Assembly (NCBI GenBank): GCA_022747635.1
Contig: JAKTNV010000001.1
Coordinates: 30,642,490 to 30,706,489, forward strand
Direction: 5' to 3'
Origin: Hetaerina americana
Taxonomy: Eukaryota > Arthropoda > Insecta > Odonata > Calopterygidae
Length of the DNA: 64,000 nt
The notes beneath the pieces were generated by a model. That model was not told the origin of the DNA. It worked only from the letters and a program-made list of their open reading frames with translations, and made no database searches. Below are positions 33,761 through 46,300 of this stretch, piece after piece. The position numbers were made by a program, and so were the translations under genes. The stretch's first letter is position 1, and every line of letters begins with the position of its first letter.

Positions 33761-36700
33761 ATGGCTGATAGAAACGAGAAAATTCTTTTAGGGCTTGTCA
33801 AAAACATTGGAAATAATATCTGCGCTGACTGTAGAAGTCCAGGTAATTCAAATACATGACAATGAGAAAATGTTATCGCCAAATTTAAAGAGCGCGTAAG
33901 GTAACAGTAACTGTCATTCTCTCACATAAGGAGTTAGTTCCAATCCTTAATTATTTATACGGGAGTAGTTTCATATATGGAATTAAGTTTTTAGTTTGTA
34001 TCGACAATTTTCTTTCTTGGTGGTATGAAGTGTTCCACTTAGTTGGTGTACAACCCATCGAGATAGGCCAATAGCATTAAGAGTAATATAAGTTGCATCG
34101 ACGTTTTAATTTGATGTCGAGTCACTCAAGTGTTGTTTTTGTGCATTCCATATTGAGTTATTCATCCCCGGCTTAAATTTGCAGATCCGGAATGGGCTTC
34201 TTATAACATTGGAATATTTATCTGTACGAGATGTGCGGGAGTGCACAGAGGACTAGGAGCCCATGTATCAAAAGTGAAGCATTTAAAACTTGACCGATGG
34301 GAAGACTCACAGGTAAGGTCGGCTAGGATTTAAGGACAAAAGTTTATAGTATTGACTGATTTCTAAGTTGAAAAACATGTATTTCAAGTCGTATACGTAT
34401 ACGAAGGTATAGTACCTTCGCCCCTGTTTTATATTCTATAGTTGATTTTATGTGTAATATTATTTTAGGTTGAGAAAATATCCAGTATCGGTAATCTTGC
34501 AGCTGCTGCTCACTATGAATTGAGCGTACCTGCATTTTATAGAAGACCAAGCGCATGCGATCCACAGTATGTAATTAACGATAACCTTCGCATGACAGTT
34601 GTTATCAATGTCATTAATGATGCCCACTAATGTGTTTGCTGTCTTTGTGTATTTGTTTTGAATGTCGTACGTATTTATCTCTGTCTTCATGTGTCAATGC
34701 CTTCTTAACATACATTGTCTTGTGCTTCCAAATAAAAATTGCTTTATAGTACACTATTAGAGCAGTGGATTCGAGCAAAGTATGAAAGAGAGGAATTCTG
34801 TCACCCTGAGAAACCACCCCCAGTTTATCTTCTTGGCACAATGGAAGGAATCTTGTGGAAAAGAGGAAAATCAGATTCACGTTACAAGCCTCGGCGGTTT
34901 GTTCTGAATGAGATGGAGGATACCATTAAATACTTTGTCAAACAGGTAATACTGATGTAGGAATGATGCACAAAAAAATAGTATGGGTCTGCCTTTTTCC
35001 CCTTTTCTTTTATCTCTACATGTTGAAATTCTTGTTTATGTTACCTTATAATTTATGCTTAAGTATTAATCATAATTAAGAGCAGCTTCAGAATGATGCA
35101 TGATTAGGAAAAAAGTTCCTTTTTCGCGATTTTCATTCATAAAACACTAACATTTCAGCCTACATTAAGTTAATTGGAATTTTGCATTTTATGTCATATT
35201 CAGTCATTTTATGTTTTGATAGGATATATATTATGTTTAGGATATTAAACATCCCTCAAACTCATTGATTTGTGCCCTAAGAAAGAGTCAGCCTTAAGTG
35301 GTAAATTCGACTTGGTTAGCATGGCATCATATAGTAATTGTTTCTAGTAATGGGTGTAGTAACACTTTCTCAGTCCCCAATAAAATTTCCTGTGCAAATG
35401 GAGTGGTAAAGAACTTAATGGAATATCGAAATTTATGGATAATTCAATTCTTGGATGGGTAGTATAGGGATGTTCACTGAGCCTCTCTCAGTTCTCTGTG
35501 TTATAAGTCTACTTGAAGGCAAGAAATTTCTCTTTCTTTCTTACCCTTGTATTTAGTCATGCTAAATTAATCTTGGGGAAAAAATCCCATCAGAAAGGAG
35601 AAACACTGCTTAGGCAATGGAGAAGGTGATTTTTTATAAATATGCTAGAATTTACGTGGAATAGATTTTGTCACAAAAGTCAAAAGCAGTTTTAAAGCAA
35701 TTTTAGAAGTTTTTTTAAAGAATATCTTCTTTGTAATTTTATCTGAACGGTCATGAGAAAAAAATTGATTTTTCACTTGTTTCTAGAGTAATTTCCTTGT
35801 TGTAGCTGTATTTTGATAATTTATGTTGGCAAATAAATAACTCTGAAGATTAACTTTCCTGTTTTTGAGGCTCTTCTGTGCATTGAAATTGTCATCCTTC
35901 GTATGCTTTTGTTTCTCTTAGAAAAAGGAACCAAAAACAACTCTGAGGATATCTGAGATCAGCATATCATTTGCACCAATCAAGATTTCCAATCCAAACT
36001 CTTTTCAAATCAGCTACATGAGCGATACATCATCAGGAGGGTCAAATGAGACTGGCAAAAGTTCTCGATCTAGCACGACAAGTATCGGCAATCCTGCACC
36101 ATATCAAATATCATCTGCCACCACCAGACACTTTTTTTTGTACCATGAGGATCCTAAAGTTGCTGTTGATTGGTACACAGCCATTCGAGGCATGCGCTTG
36201 AGAAGAATGCAGATTGCATATCCGGCTGAGTCAGAAGAGGAGGTAAGTTATTTGATTGGCTTTCACTGCCTTTGGAAAGAATCATTAACTTTCCTTGTGA
36301 CAAAATTAGTTCTGCATAATTTATGTGGTTTTTTGGTGTTAGCTGTATTGTGCTAATATCCTCACAATAAAAAAAACCTCTCACTGCTAACATTGAATAA
36401 CAGAGTGTTTCTGTTTCAATGTAGCATCTCCTAAGAAAACACTACCTGATACCTGGCACAACTTTAAATCTCCTCAGCTCTGTATACTTTCTTCTTTCCT
36501 TCATTCCGCCCGACATATGTATCCTTTTCCTACACCTACCCCTTTGCCATGTGCGCTAGTGAATCGAGTTCCGCTTAAGCCATGTGTTGCATACAAATAG
36601 TTATTTTTTTCATGCACACACTTGAAGTTTTTATGATCATTATTTAATCAGGGGTGGCATTCATTCGATAGGCCTGTTATTCCTTCAGAGGAATCTCTTC

Positions 36701-39700
36701 CAATACTAGCCTGACCATTGATGTCTTCTAATAATATTGATCTTTCACCAGGGACACCCTCATTCAAGTCAATTTACTCTAGAACCCCCTTCACGCTTTC
36801 AGGCTTACCATCCAATGCTCCATTACAAGCCATAATCATTACTCTCTAAATAACCTCTTGGATAGGAACCCAGAGAAAGCTTGGGGACATTAAATAATAT
36901 ACATCCTAGTCCTGCCATTCAGAATCAAACTATTATGCCACTGGAAGGGAATATGTTGATAGTCTATGTTCTCTTTGCTCCATCATGCATATTTGTGTTT
37001 CATAAATGTGTACAATAAGATGAATTCCTAGTTATGATCAATGCTTTAGGCCTCATGAAACTTAATCATCATTTATTTCTACCATGCTTTCAATATAGCA
37101 AATATGTTGTGTTTGAATTTAGACTGAAAAGTATTGTTTTTGTTATTACATTAGTTGGTGAAATGGTTACCCAAGGATTTTGCTCGTGAAGGTTGGCTTT
37201 GGAAAACAGGACCACGTCCCTCTGACTCCTACAAGAAACGTTGGTTTACGCTTGACAACCGGAAATTAATGTATCATGATGATCCAATGGTAAGAGAAGA
37301 AAATGAAATAAATTTCTATGATGATACTTTCACCATTGCCCTCAATATAACCAAACTAATAAATATTCCATTTCTTTCAATATGTTTCCTTTCTGGTCCT
37401 CTTCAATGTTAAAAACTCCATAAAATTTTCATAATATCTTATTTGTTTCAAAGGGTGTTGCAGGGTGCTGGCACCTAAATCATTGACAAAGAATACTGTG
37501 GAATAGTGGGTACTAAAATAACCTAGATACCTTAGATAGCCTTAGCTTTATGTACATTTTTTTCAGAACTTTTTTTTCATAAAACATTTCATAAGAAAAC
37601 CTATTACACATAAGCATGTTTTATCATAAGGTCAATAATATTCAAATACTGGAGATTCTTTGATTTGAGTCACACGGTGAAAGCTCAGTTTTGGGTATCT
37701 CAAAGAGTCTTGCAGATTTTTACTTCTTCACTATACGTGTATGGTCTTGCAAAAAACACTAAAATTGCAACTTACAAAAATTGTTAACTTTATTATACTG
37801 TCCACTGTTGTTGTAATTGTTGCATTGAAATGCATATTAGCGGATGCCTCCGTTAAAAGTTACTGTTGCGGCATCTCCCACAGTTTCTTGGAATTTGTCA
37901 AAGGTGAAAACAGCCTAGTGTTTAATGTTGGCTTTAACCTTGTGGACTGTGGCATGTCGCACACGGCTACGAATGCCTGTGACATTGTATGCATGTTATT
38001 TCATCACAACATCTTGTTCCTTTAAAGCCCCCAAAATTTTAGAGTTTAAGAGGACGCCTTGACAGCTGAACTGGCTGAAGAACTCGGTTGGACATCTAAG
38101 GATCTGGGTTCAAATTCCAGTCGAGGCAAATGATTTTTACCCTCTGAAATTGTTGCATTATTTTATCGTGTTTAATATTAATTTTGACATTAATTTATGG
38201 ATGTTGGGATTTCCCCTACACTGAAAGGGGGCACTTAATCAAATAAAGAAAAACCGCCATTTATTGAATATGTTATTAATAAAATAGGCAATTAAGGTTA
38301 TTGACTTGCCATTTAGTTTCTTTTTGGTGTGGGTTGTGCCTTGTGTTCAAGGTGATTTCAATTGCATGTATGGAAATATTTTAGGACTATTTCATTAAAG
38401 TTCCTTTGCATTAAAAATTTCAAGCTACTTTGTTCATCCCATTATGCCAGCTTTCTGCTCAATCACATTACATTTATCTCTCTCCTCTTCGGATCAGTGA
38501 ATTTCAAGTGGAATTCTAAACAGCCGCATACTTTTAGTTGCCCGTTGTGAGTTTCTCAGAGCTGTCCAGCTGATTAGGAATTACTGGAGGCAACTCTTAT
38601 GCATGAGACAAGATTTAGTTGGCAATTAATATTATACCTGAGTTAAGAAATAGCCCTCCTTGACGTATCTACTATAAATCCTCGTGTATGAGAGAAGTTT
38701 CTTACTGATTTCCCCTAATAAAAACAACACTTCTCTGAGCCTTGAAATAAGGTGCCTGTCCTCGATTAATAATCAATAAGCTACAAGATAAAAACATTGA
38801 ATGATTCCACTTTTAATAATGGCAATATTTAGCACTTTCTTAAAGTAAAATTTCATAATTATTGTTTCATTTGGTAGTAGTTTAGTGCATGGCCAAACAT
38901 TGCAAATTTCACAATCATATATTTTGAAAACCTTCTTGAGATTATAATAAACATTGGGTGTGGTAAAAAATATGCTATGCAGTGTCATTATTAATGTGCC
39001 TAATAATACAAATGCTATTGCTGTTCTTCAAATTTGAATGCCACAGAGACTTGAGCAATGTGATTATCAGTCTTGAATTTTAATTGCTCGGTGACAAGAT
39101 TTCGGTGTACAAATTTTTTCTATTGGCTGAAATATCATCAATGGTGATAGTGGTAATTTAGAAGAAGCTCTTATAAATTTGGGTATTGTGATGGAGAAGG
39201 GAAGTCTCAGTGAATGTTAAGAAAGGAAGTGAGGACAGGGGTAAAACAGGAACCAAAGATGGAAGGAAAATGAATAGTGTGGTACAGAATAAAGGGTGAA
39301 AACCATAAAATGTGATGCATGCCAGAGGCTCACAAATTTCCTCTTTTACAGTACAAGGCTATAGTCTGGGAGTTAAAGTTGTAAATGGTCCATATTGCAT
39401 TCATTGCATACAAAAAAAATATCCATAACCAAATTAGGATGTAATTTTCATGCTAAAAATTGAATGCCAGTTATTTTGAAGAGCTTCCAAGGCAAAGGAT
39501 TTTTTATTATTTACAGAAATGGAACCGGGCCCTTCAAACCAAGTTGACCCATAGTATCTATGCTATATATTTATATCATAGTTAATATAATTGCCTTACA
39601 CCCACAGGACTCGTGCCCAAAAGGAGAAATATTTCTGGGGGAGAAGGATGATGGCTACTCAGTGAGTGAGGGCAGAAGTCAGGGTATTAGCCCTGCAGGA

Positions 39701-40502
39701 GGTGGGCCCGGAGGTGTTGGAGGGTTTCCATTTTCCTTAGTAACCCCTGACAGGACCTTCAATCTTTCATCCACAAGTGTAGAAGATCGAGATGCTTGGA
39801 TCAAAGTTTTGCAAGTTGTCATTGATGTACCTCTAAATCCAAGGGACAACTCATGTAAGTCTCAGCAAAATATTTTCTACACTCTTGTTCCTTTAATTTA
39901 AAAGGATACTTGTTATTGATTTCATTTATATTGAGTAGTAATGTGTGTATGTGTATGTAGATGACTATTATAATGAGTACTCAATAATTGCTATTAAGCT
40001 GGCACATGTAGGAGAATATTCAAGAGAATAACAGAAGCTGACGCACAATATTCATATTATGAATAGCTAGATTTTTGTTGCCTTATATTCAGTCCTCTAA
40101 TACATTTGAAGTAATTGAAGTGGAGTAAAGTAAGTGGAGCAATTGAAGAAGCATTTTTTACCTATTGGTAGATTATGTTGTATGGGAGCACCTAAGCGTT
40201 TTTCCAGATAACTATGAGGGCATTTATAAAAATTGGGCATCAATTAATGGCATGATAAAGATTTTAATGAAATATTTCTTTCATTTTCAAGCAAAGAAAA
40301 TGTGAAATTTTAATTAATTTTTGTGCATTTGCCATCCTCTTTATTTTTGTGTAAACCCTTCTCAAATGCATAATTTTCATTCTTGCTTTAGTTTGGATTC
40401 AGTTTAAATTTCTTCTCATGGTGAACATTTGTATTTCCAGTGGCTGCCAGACTGTGCCGCAAAAGGGTTTCAGGCAGTATGAATCTGTTCAACTCAAGAT
40501 GA
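33761..40502 (+). CDS. ADAP1: ArfGAP with dual PH domains (ADAP/centaurin-alpha)
   Basis: Eight exons: 33761-33842, 34185-34312, 34469-34566, 34750-34945, 35922-36242, 37155-37289, 39608-39854, 40441-40502 (TGA). Total 1269 bp, 422 aa, all phases consistent. The ArfGAP zinc finger is complete: C21, C24, C41, C44 (CX2CX16CX2C) with R49 in GVHRGLG as the arginine finger. The linker [14 protein letters not shown] is diagnostic of ADAP proteins. PH1 starts about residue 135 (EGILWKRGK) and ends near 260 ([20 protein letters not shown]). PH2 is about 285-395 ([20 protein letters not shown] ... [10 protein letters not shown]). Role known for the family: phosphoinositide-binding GAP for Arf6 at the plasma membrane. 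It is longer than the usual ~375 aa because of a Ser/Gly/Thr insertion in PH1 and a Gly-rich loop in PH2. ADAP1 versus ADAP2 cannot be told; insects usually have one. Confidence 0.95.
37822..38161 (+). repeat. tRNA-like repeat, copy 3 with upstream body
   Basis: The body (TTAGCGGATGCCTCCG, GTTACTGTTGCGGCATCTCC, GTCGCACACGGCTACGAATG) at 37822-38040 precedes the tRNA-like head at 38056-38127 (GCCTTGA ... GGGTTCAAATTCC ... TCGAGGC), then the family tail. It lies in intron 6 of the ADAP gene. Confidence 0.7.
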
Positions 40503-43068
40503 TATTTAAAACCATTTTCTTAATCTTTAGTACAATTTTCCACCGAAGAAGATTTTCTGAGCATTATGTAGTGCAATTAATTTTGTCAGAAATTTGTTTT
40601 CGTAAGTCTGAAAAATCCCATTCCCAAACTATGATGAAGCAACTATGGCCATCAAAGCTATGGTCATTGTGGAAGCTGCTGTTTATACTGCCAAAAAGAT
40701 TTTTCTTAAGTCCTTTTATGATTGTTGTTTTTGTTATTTTATATAGATGTTCTAAAGTCCCTTTTAGAATTTGGATGTCTATTTTGAATATATGGATGTG
40801 CAAGATAGTAAAACTATAAAAAAAATTATAGTTGCCAAAATTTGTTTAATATTTTGGCGTTTTTCTATATGTGCCATAATGTTTCTCTAACGTAACATGT
40901 TTTATATCTTTCTATTGTTGTGGATAATATGATAAAATTTTAATACTAATTACATATTAATAATTCTATTCTATTTATCTAAACCACTGCTATTGTATGG
41001 CAGGTACAACCCATAGTGTTACTGACCAATTTCTGCAAAGCATAGTTGCTTTCCTTAGATATTGTTAATAATTTATTTGTCTTAATAGTTTCTTTTCATC
41101 TCATCAGCCTTAGAATTTTTTTCTAAGAAGGTTACTTTTCCTCCTTTTTTGACCAATGTGCTTTAATTGAATTTGAATTGTGTGTATATAGAAATCAACC
41201 CACTGGTTTATCAAATTATTGTCTTATTGTTTTCATATACATCTTTTTGAAATTTTCAAAATGGATTATCAGTTTAAATGCATTCCTCAATGGCATTAAG
41301 TTATGATCATAATTGACAACAATTTATTTGATGATACATTCGGCTTACCATAGTCATCTACTGCCGTTAGTAGTTGGTATAGGAGTAATTATGAGTAATG
41401 ACAGTTGGGTATTGCTTTTCAAATGTGCTTATGCAAGAACTCAGTGGGTTGATGTCGAAAAAGGCCAGTGAAATTTGTAAGGATAGATTTAAAATCAGTG
41501 TTCGCTAGAAAAAATTAATTGTTACAAAAGGGAGCATTGACCAGATATGGGAAATTGATCTTATTAAAAAGACTTGAAGGGTTTTTACTCTTTAAATATG
41601 GGTGCTTGTGAGTAGATCAGTTTCTCTTTTTTAAGTCTTTGATAAGATTTTAATAGATGTTGCAATATATTCTTCATATTGTGTTAGAATTCCTGTGGTA
41701 CATTAAAGGAGATGTTGGTAGTATGACTACGATTTGATATTGCACATGTAAATGACAAAATTCACTCCCCTAACTGTATACACTATTGTTATTCATTTAT
41801 ATTGATGGGAAGTTTGTGAAAAATTTATTGTTCGCATGAAATTTTTGGACCAAGAAGCAGTAAGCTTTGAAAATCTTACTAAATTTATAAGTGTCTGTTT
41901 CCAATTTTTCCATAAAATTGACTTTGAATTTCTTTAAGAGACAGTTTTATAATGATATAAAAGAACCTTTATAAATATAAATGATACAGAGCATCGATTT
42001 TTTGAATTAATAATTTGCTCAACAATTTCCTTTTATCAAGAATTTTCCATTTTTTACCTTTCTAATATTTGAGAAATCTTTTCCTTGCAGACAGTTTATA
42101 TTCAGGTCAATCACATTTGATGATTTCCTGTAAGTGATATTTCATATATAAGTCCCATTTTAATACTCATTGCCAACAAATTGATCTTTTATGTGCAAGA
42201 ATGGATAATGATGAGGTTTCATCATGATTTTGAGATGACTTGAATTTATGTCATTTTGTAGAAATACACTAAGACTTTATGGTAATGTTAACTTTCCGAA
42301 AAGAAATATTACATGCCCAAAAGGTGTTCATTAAAATTGTTTCCCAAGGTCCTCTTAGCCAAATTCATGAATTATTCTATCATTTAAATTGTTTGTCCCC
42401 ATTTTTAGGGTATTTGATCTCAAACTTATTATGAACATTTAAGAGTATACATTAAAAAAATATTCAAAGCAATTTCATAGAATATCTGTCCAATATTTCC
42501 AGAATTGTATAATTGTTATGTAAGAAGGTGACATGTAAAGGAAGATAAGTTTATTATTGGTGTGGTGATTTTTTTACTCATGCAGCCATTATTCATGTTG
42601 TTGTAAATTAAAGTAGTCCTGACGAAGGTTATAATATGGTAATAGGCAGTGTATTGAAATGAGCTTTCCCTAGAACAGCCTTGGTGTGCAAATGCTTCAC
42701 TGAAGTAATCTTATCTACTGAAAATGTTGTGTAAATATTTCAGAGCAGCTTTTAAGGGTCTCTTAACAATCAGCAATTTTCTAATTCTTAAACAACAGCT
42801 TGAAAAGAGTTTCCATGACACTATAAGACTACTCCTTCATTGGTCACTAAGATAAAGGGTTATAAACCTTCTCCATTATCTTCTACCAATCATACTCATT
42901 ACATTAAATATGCAGTTATATATAGGAAATTAATGCAAATCAGCTTTCTAAATCCACATAAGTCTCCTAAAAAATGTAATCCTGTCCACTGAATATCTTT
43001 TTAAAACCTATTTACTCTTGGAATGACAAAGTTTTAAAGATGTATGCCACATTAAACTCGGAAATTTT
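40503..43068. other. Probable 3' UTR then AT-rich intergenic sequence
   Basis: It follows the ADAP stop codon. No further exon is needed to complete the protein. No conserved ORF is seen on either strand, and the UTR end cannot be placed. Confidence 0.4.
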
Positions 43069-43320
43069 GGGGCTTTTAAAGGAACTAGATGTTATGACGA
43101 AATACCATACATACAATGTCACATGCATTCGTAGTCGTGCGCGAGGCGCCACTGTAGCTTAAGTGCCTAAAGCACTCGACCGGATATTGAGGGATCTGGG
43201 TTCGAGTCCCAGTCAAGGCGAATGATTTTTACGCTCTGAAATAGTTGCATTGAAATGCACATTAGCGGATGACTCCGTTAAAAGTTACTGTTGCGGCATC
43301 TCCCGCAGTTTCTTTGGAAT
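43069..43320 (+). repeat. tRNA-like repeat, copy 4, with inverted body segment upstream
   Basis: The tRNA-like head at 43146-43220 retains AGCACTCGACCGGATATTGA and a perfect B box (GGGTTCGAGTCCC). The normal tail and body (TTGCATTGAAATGCACATTA, GCGGCATCTCCCGCAG) follow. The sequence upstream (43069-43140: GGGGCTTTTAAAGGAACTAG, GCATTCGTAGTCGTGCG) is the reverse complement of the family body, so this copy is rearranged head-to-head. Confidence 0.7.
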
Positions 43321-46300
43321 GTATGCCACATCTTTAGTTTACTTGGTGAAACATATTACTCTAGACAAAAATATTTAAATATCATATTTGCAAACATCAA
43401 AAACAGATGTCTACTAGGGATAAATTAATTTTGAATAACGGTGATTGATATTATTATTTGGTATTCTAATATTTAAGGCAGGTTTTGAATTGACGCAGGC
43501 TACACAATGGTACAGCGATAATTACCTTGCCCCTCAAAACCAAACACAACCTGAAATTCAACACTATAATAAGCCTCTCTCCAATTTATTTGGCCAGCCA
43601 GTTATTTATAGGGCGTAGACCATGTGTTAGTAGCAAATTTGAGTTCCCTTATGAGTATCTAAGGTACAAAGAGATTCAAATGGACATAGAAAATAAGCCA
43701 CCAGCTCCACATCATTTGATGTTTTAACCTGCAGTTTTTAATACATGTTATTCTTTGAAAAATAGCTGTATTTATTCCAGCTGTAGGGTATGCCTTGTTT
43801 CATTTCTGACTGATCAATGAGTAGGTTAATTCTAAATTACTTTGAAATTATTTTATTGCTTTAAGGCAACAGAAGAATAATTCAATTATTTATGTTATAA
43901 ATTTTGCTAACTCTCAATGATTTTTTCTTTGATTGGCATAAGCCTGAGTTGGATATAAAATAAAAGGATTTATAGAAAAAGGCCCTTGGATAATATTGCA
44001 TTATTGAGGTTTCATTTTGTATGGATTTGACCAAATTAAATTTTAGCAATATCTGAAAAATGCAAGTGTAATGTTAGTGGAGCAGCAGAAATTTTGACTG
44101 GAAAAGTAGATTTTTTGTAGCTTCTCCCTAATATGAGGTATCTGGATCTGGACCTGGTTTCTTTAATTATCAAATACAAAAACATGAGGGAGTCAATTTT
44201 CAATTTCTCTATGAATAAGGTGATAATGAACAATTTAGTGGATAAGGAACGAGGAGTAAAGGAATAATTTTTCTCTTAACAATTAGTAGAAGGTGCTGTC
44301 TTAATAATATTAATGTCATTAATATTTTAGAAATTAGAATTTACTCTTACAGTGATATTGTGTATAGTGCTATGCCTGTGATCTTTACGTGATATGTGTA
44401 GAGGACAGATATTGCAGTAAAGAGCCCAATGGACAGGAGATAACTGTAGAACATGACTTCATTAATATAGAAATAAGCTAATTTTCCAAACGAGTGTTAT
44501 CTCCACTCTTTTCCTGTCTCATAAATCCTGATCCTTGATACTAGAGCAACAAGTTCCATGCTAATTGCCTTGCAGACATTACTTTGCCCAAGAATACTTT
44601 ATGCCACTCACCAATTCATTTATTACGCTAATACCTTATTAATTTGAGATGGAATGAGTTTGTGGTTAGGATATTTCTGTTTATCATACCCCCCTTCCAT
44701 CAATATTTTTTACAGCATGCTCAATGAACTAGCTTTCTTCCAATATTTTGGTGTAGTTTCTCCATGCTTTCATTGGCTCTCTTTTCCACATGGGTTCCTT
44801 GTGGTAAAAGTTTGGATTTTTTGCATTTGCTTTGTGCAATATGAGGGAAAAGTGGAAAGTAATTTGACATTTCTTCTATGATTTTTCTCTTTTTGGAAAT
44901 AATTATAAATTGCTCAATATAATGATTGCTTAAATATTAAAAGTAAAACATGCTTTTGCTGACTATCTATTAAAATAAGATAAATGCCATTAATCAAGTT
45001 TAATCTATAATTCCATCATTAAATACCATGAACAAACGATGTTAAAGAATCAAACATTACTGAACTCATTAGAAACCCTTACCCCTTGATTATGTGATGG
45101 GCATTGTTTTTAGTCCCATCTATTATACGTGCATTTAACTTTCAGGAATTCTCCAAATTTGGGGAATAGGCAATTCAGTTGAGGTAAATGTGATTTTTGT
45201 TACACAAAGAAGTTTTAATTTTTTAAGTGAAGATGTAATAAAGTTTCATTTTGCTCAGTCTTAGGAAAGTTACAAAAACATTGAAAAAATCTTTGAGCTA
45301 ACTGAACTCATTTTTGGATTGTTTTGCTGTTGTTGTAATTGAAGAATGAAGTCTCTTCTGTTATTACTTTTTATTAACTTTATATCCAATATCTTCCCAT
45401 TTCCTCAATTCTTTACCATTTTTGTTATTGTATGTGCTTGGAGTGTTATGCTAGCCAAAGAAAGAATATGCTGCAGGGAACTAGGTATATGATTTTCTAT
45501 GAAGAGAAGTCCCGAAAAATTAGTTTGATAATACAGTTGGTGATATATTGTTATATGTATTAATAATAATGAGTTTTAGTTCTAATATAACTAAACTACC
45601 ACCATAAAAAACTTGATCACTTAGAGTAAACTCTGAGGAAGTCTCTCTTTTTTTTCTTTCTCTTCAGATTGGTCATTAAGATCCAAATCTGAATAAGTCA
45701 TAAATGCCAAATAAGAGGTGTCACCGTAGTCATTAATTTATTGTATTTAGTACCTAGATTTCCATTAATTGCATCAACATAAGACATTTCATCTTATTTG
45801 CTAGGAACTATAATGGTTTTCAGTTGAATTTTAAGTATACCAGTTATGAAAAACTGATGTCAATGTGTGAATTACTGTCTGAAAATAGGTGACTAGCAAT
45901 CTATTATATTATGGAAGGACTTGTTTATCACTGGCTGCATATCTGAAATTATTAAGCAATTGTCTATTTAACCGTTTACTTTTTTTAAGCAAAATTCAAA
46001 ATTGGCATAGGCACAATTCTTAAGTATATGCATTCATAAAAGAGACTGAGATAATTAATAGAATTCAGTATTCTGAGCTGTATTTACTGTTAGTTATGAC
46101 ATTTTTATATGAATTTACTGAAAATTAATGGGAGCAAAAGAATTTGCAATTGAAAATTTTGACCTAAAAAAGTGAGATGATTTGGCTGTCCTGTACACGA
46201 AGGATCAAGTCCATTTCCTCTTGGCTGTTCATGTCTGTAGAAAGTAAATTTTTCCAGGACATATTGACTGAATCACTTAGTCTTATGGTCTGTAATAGTA

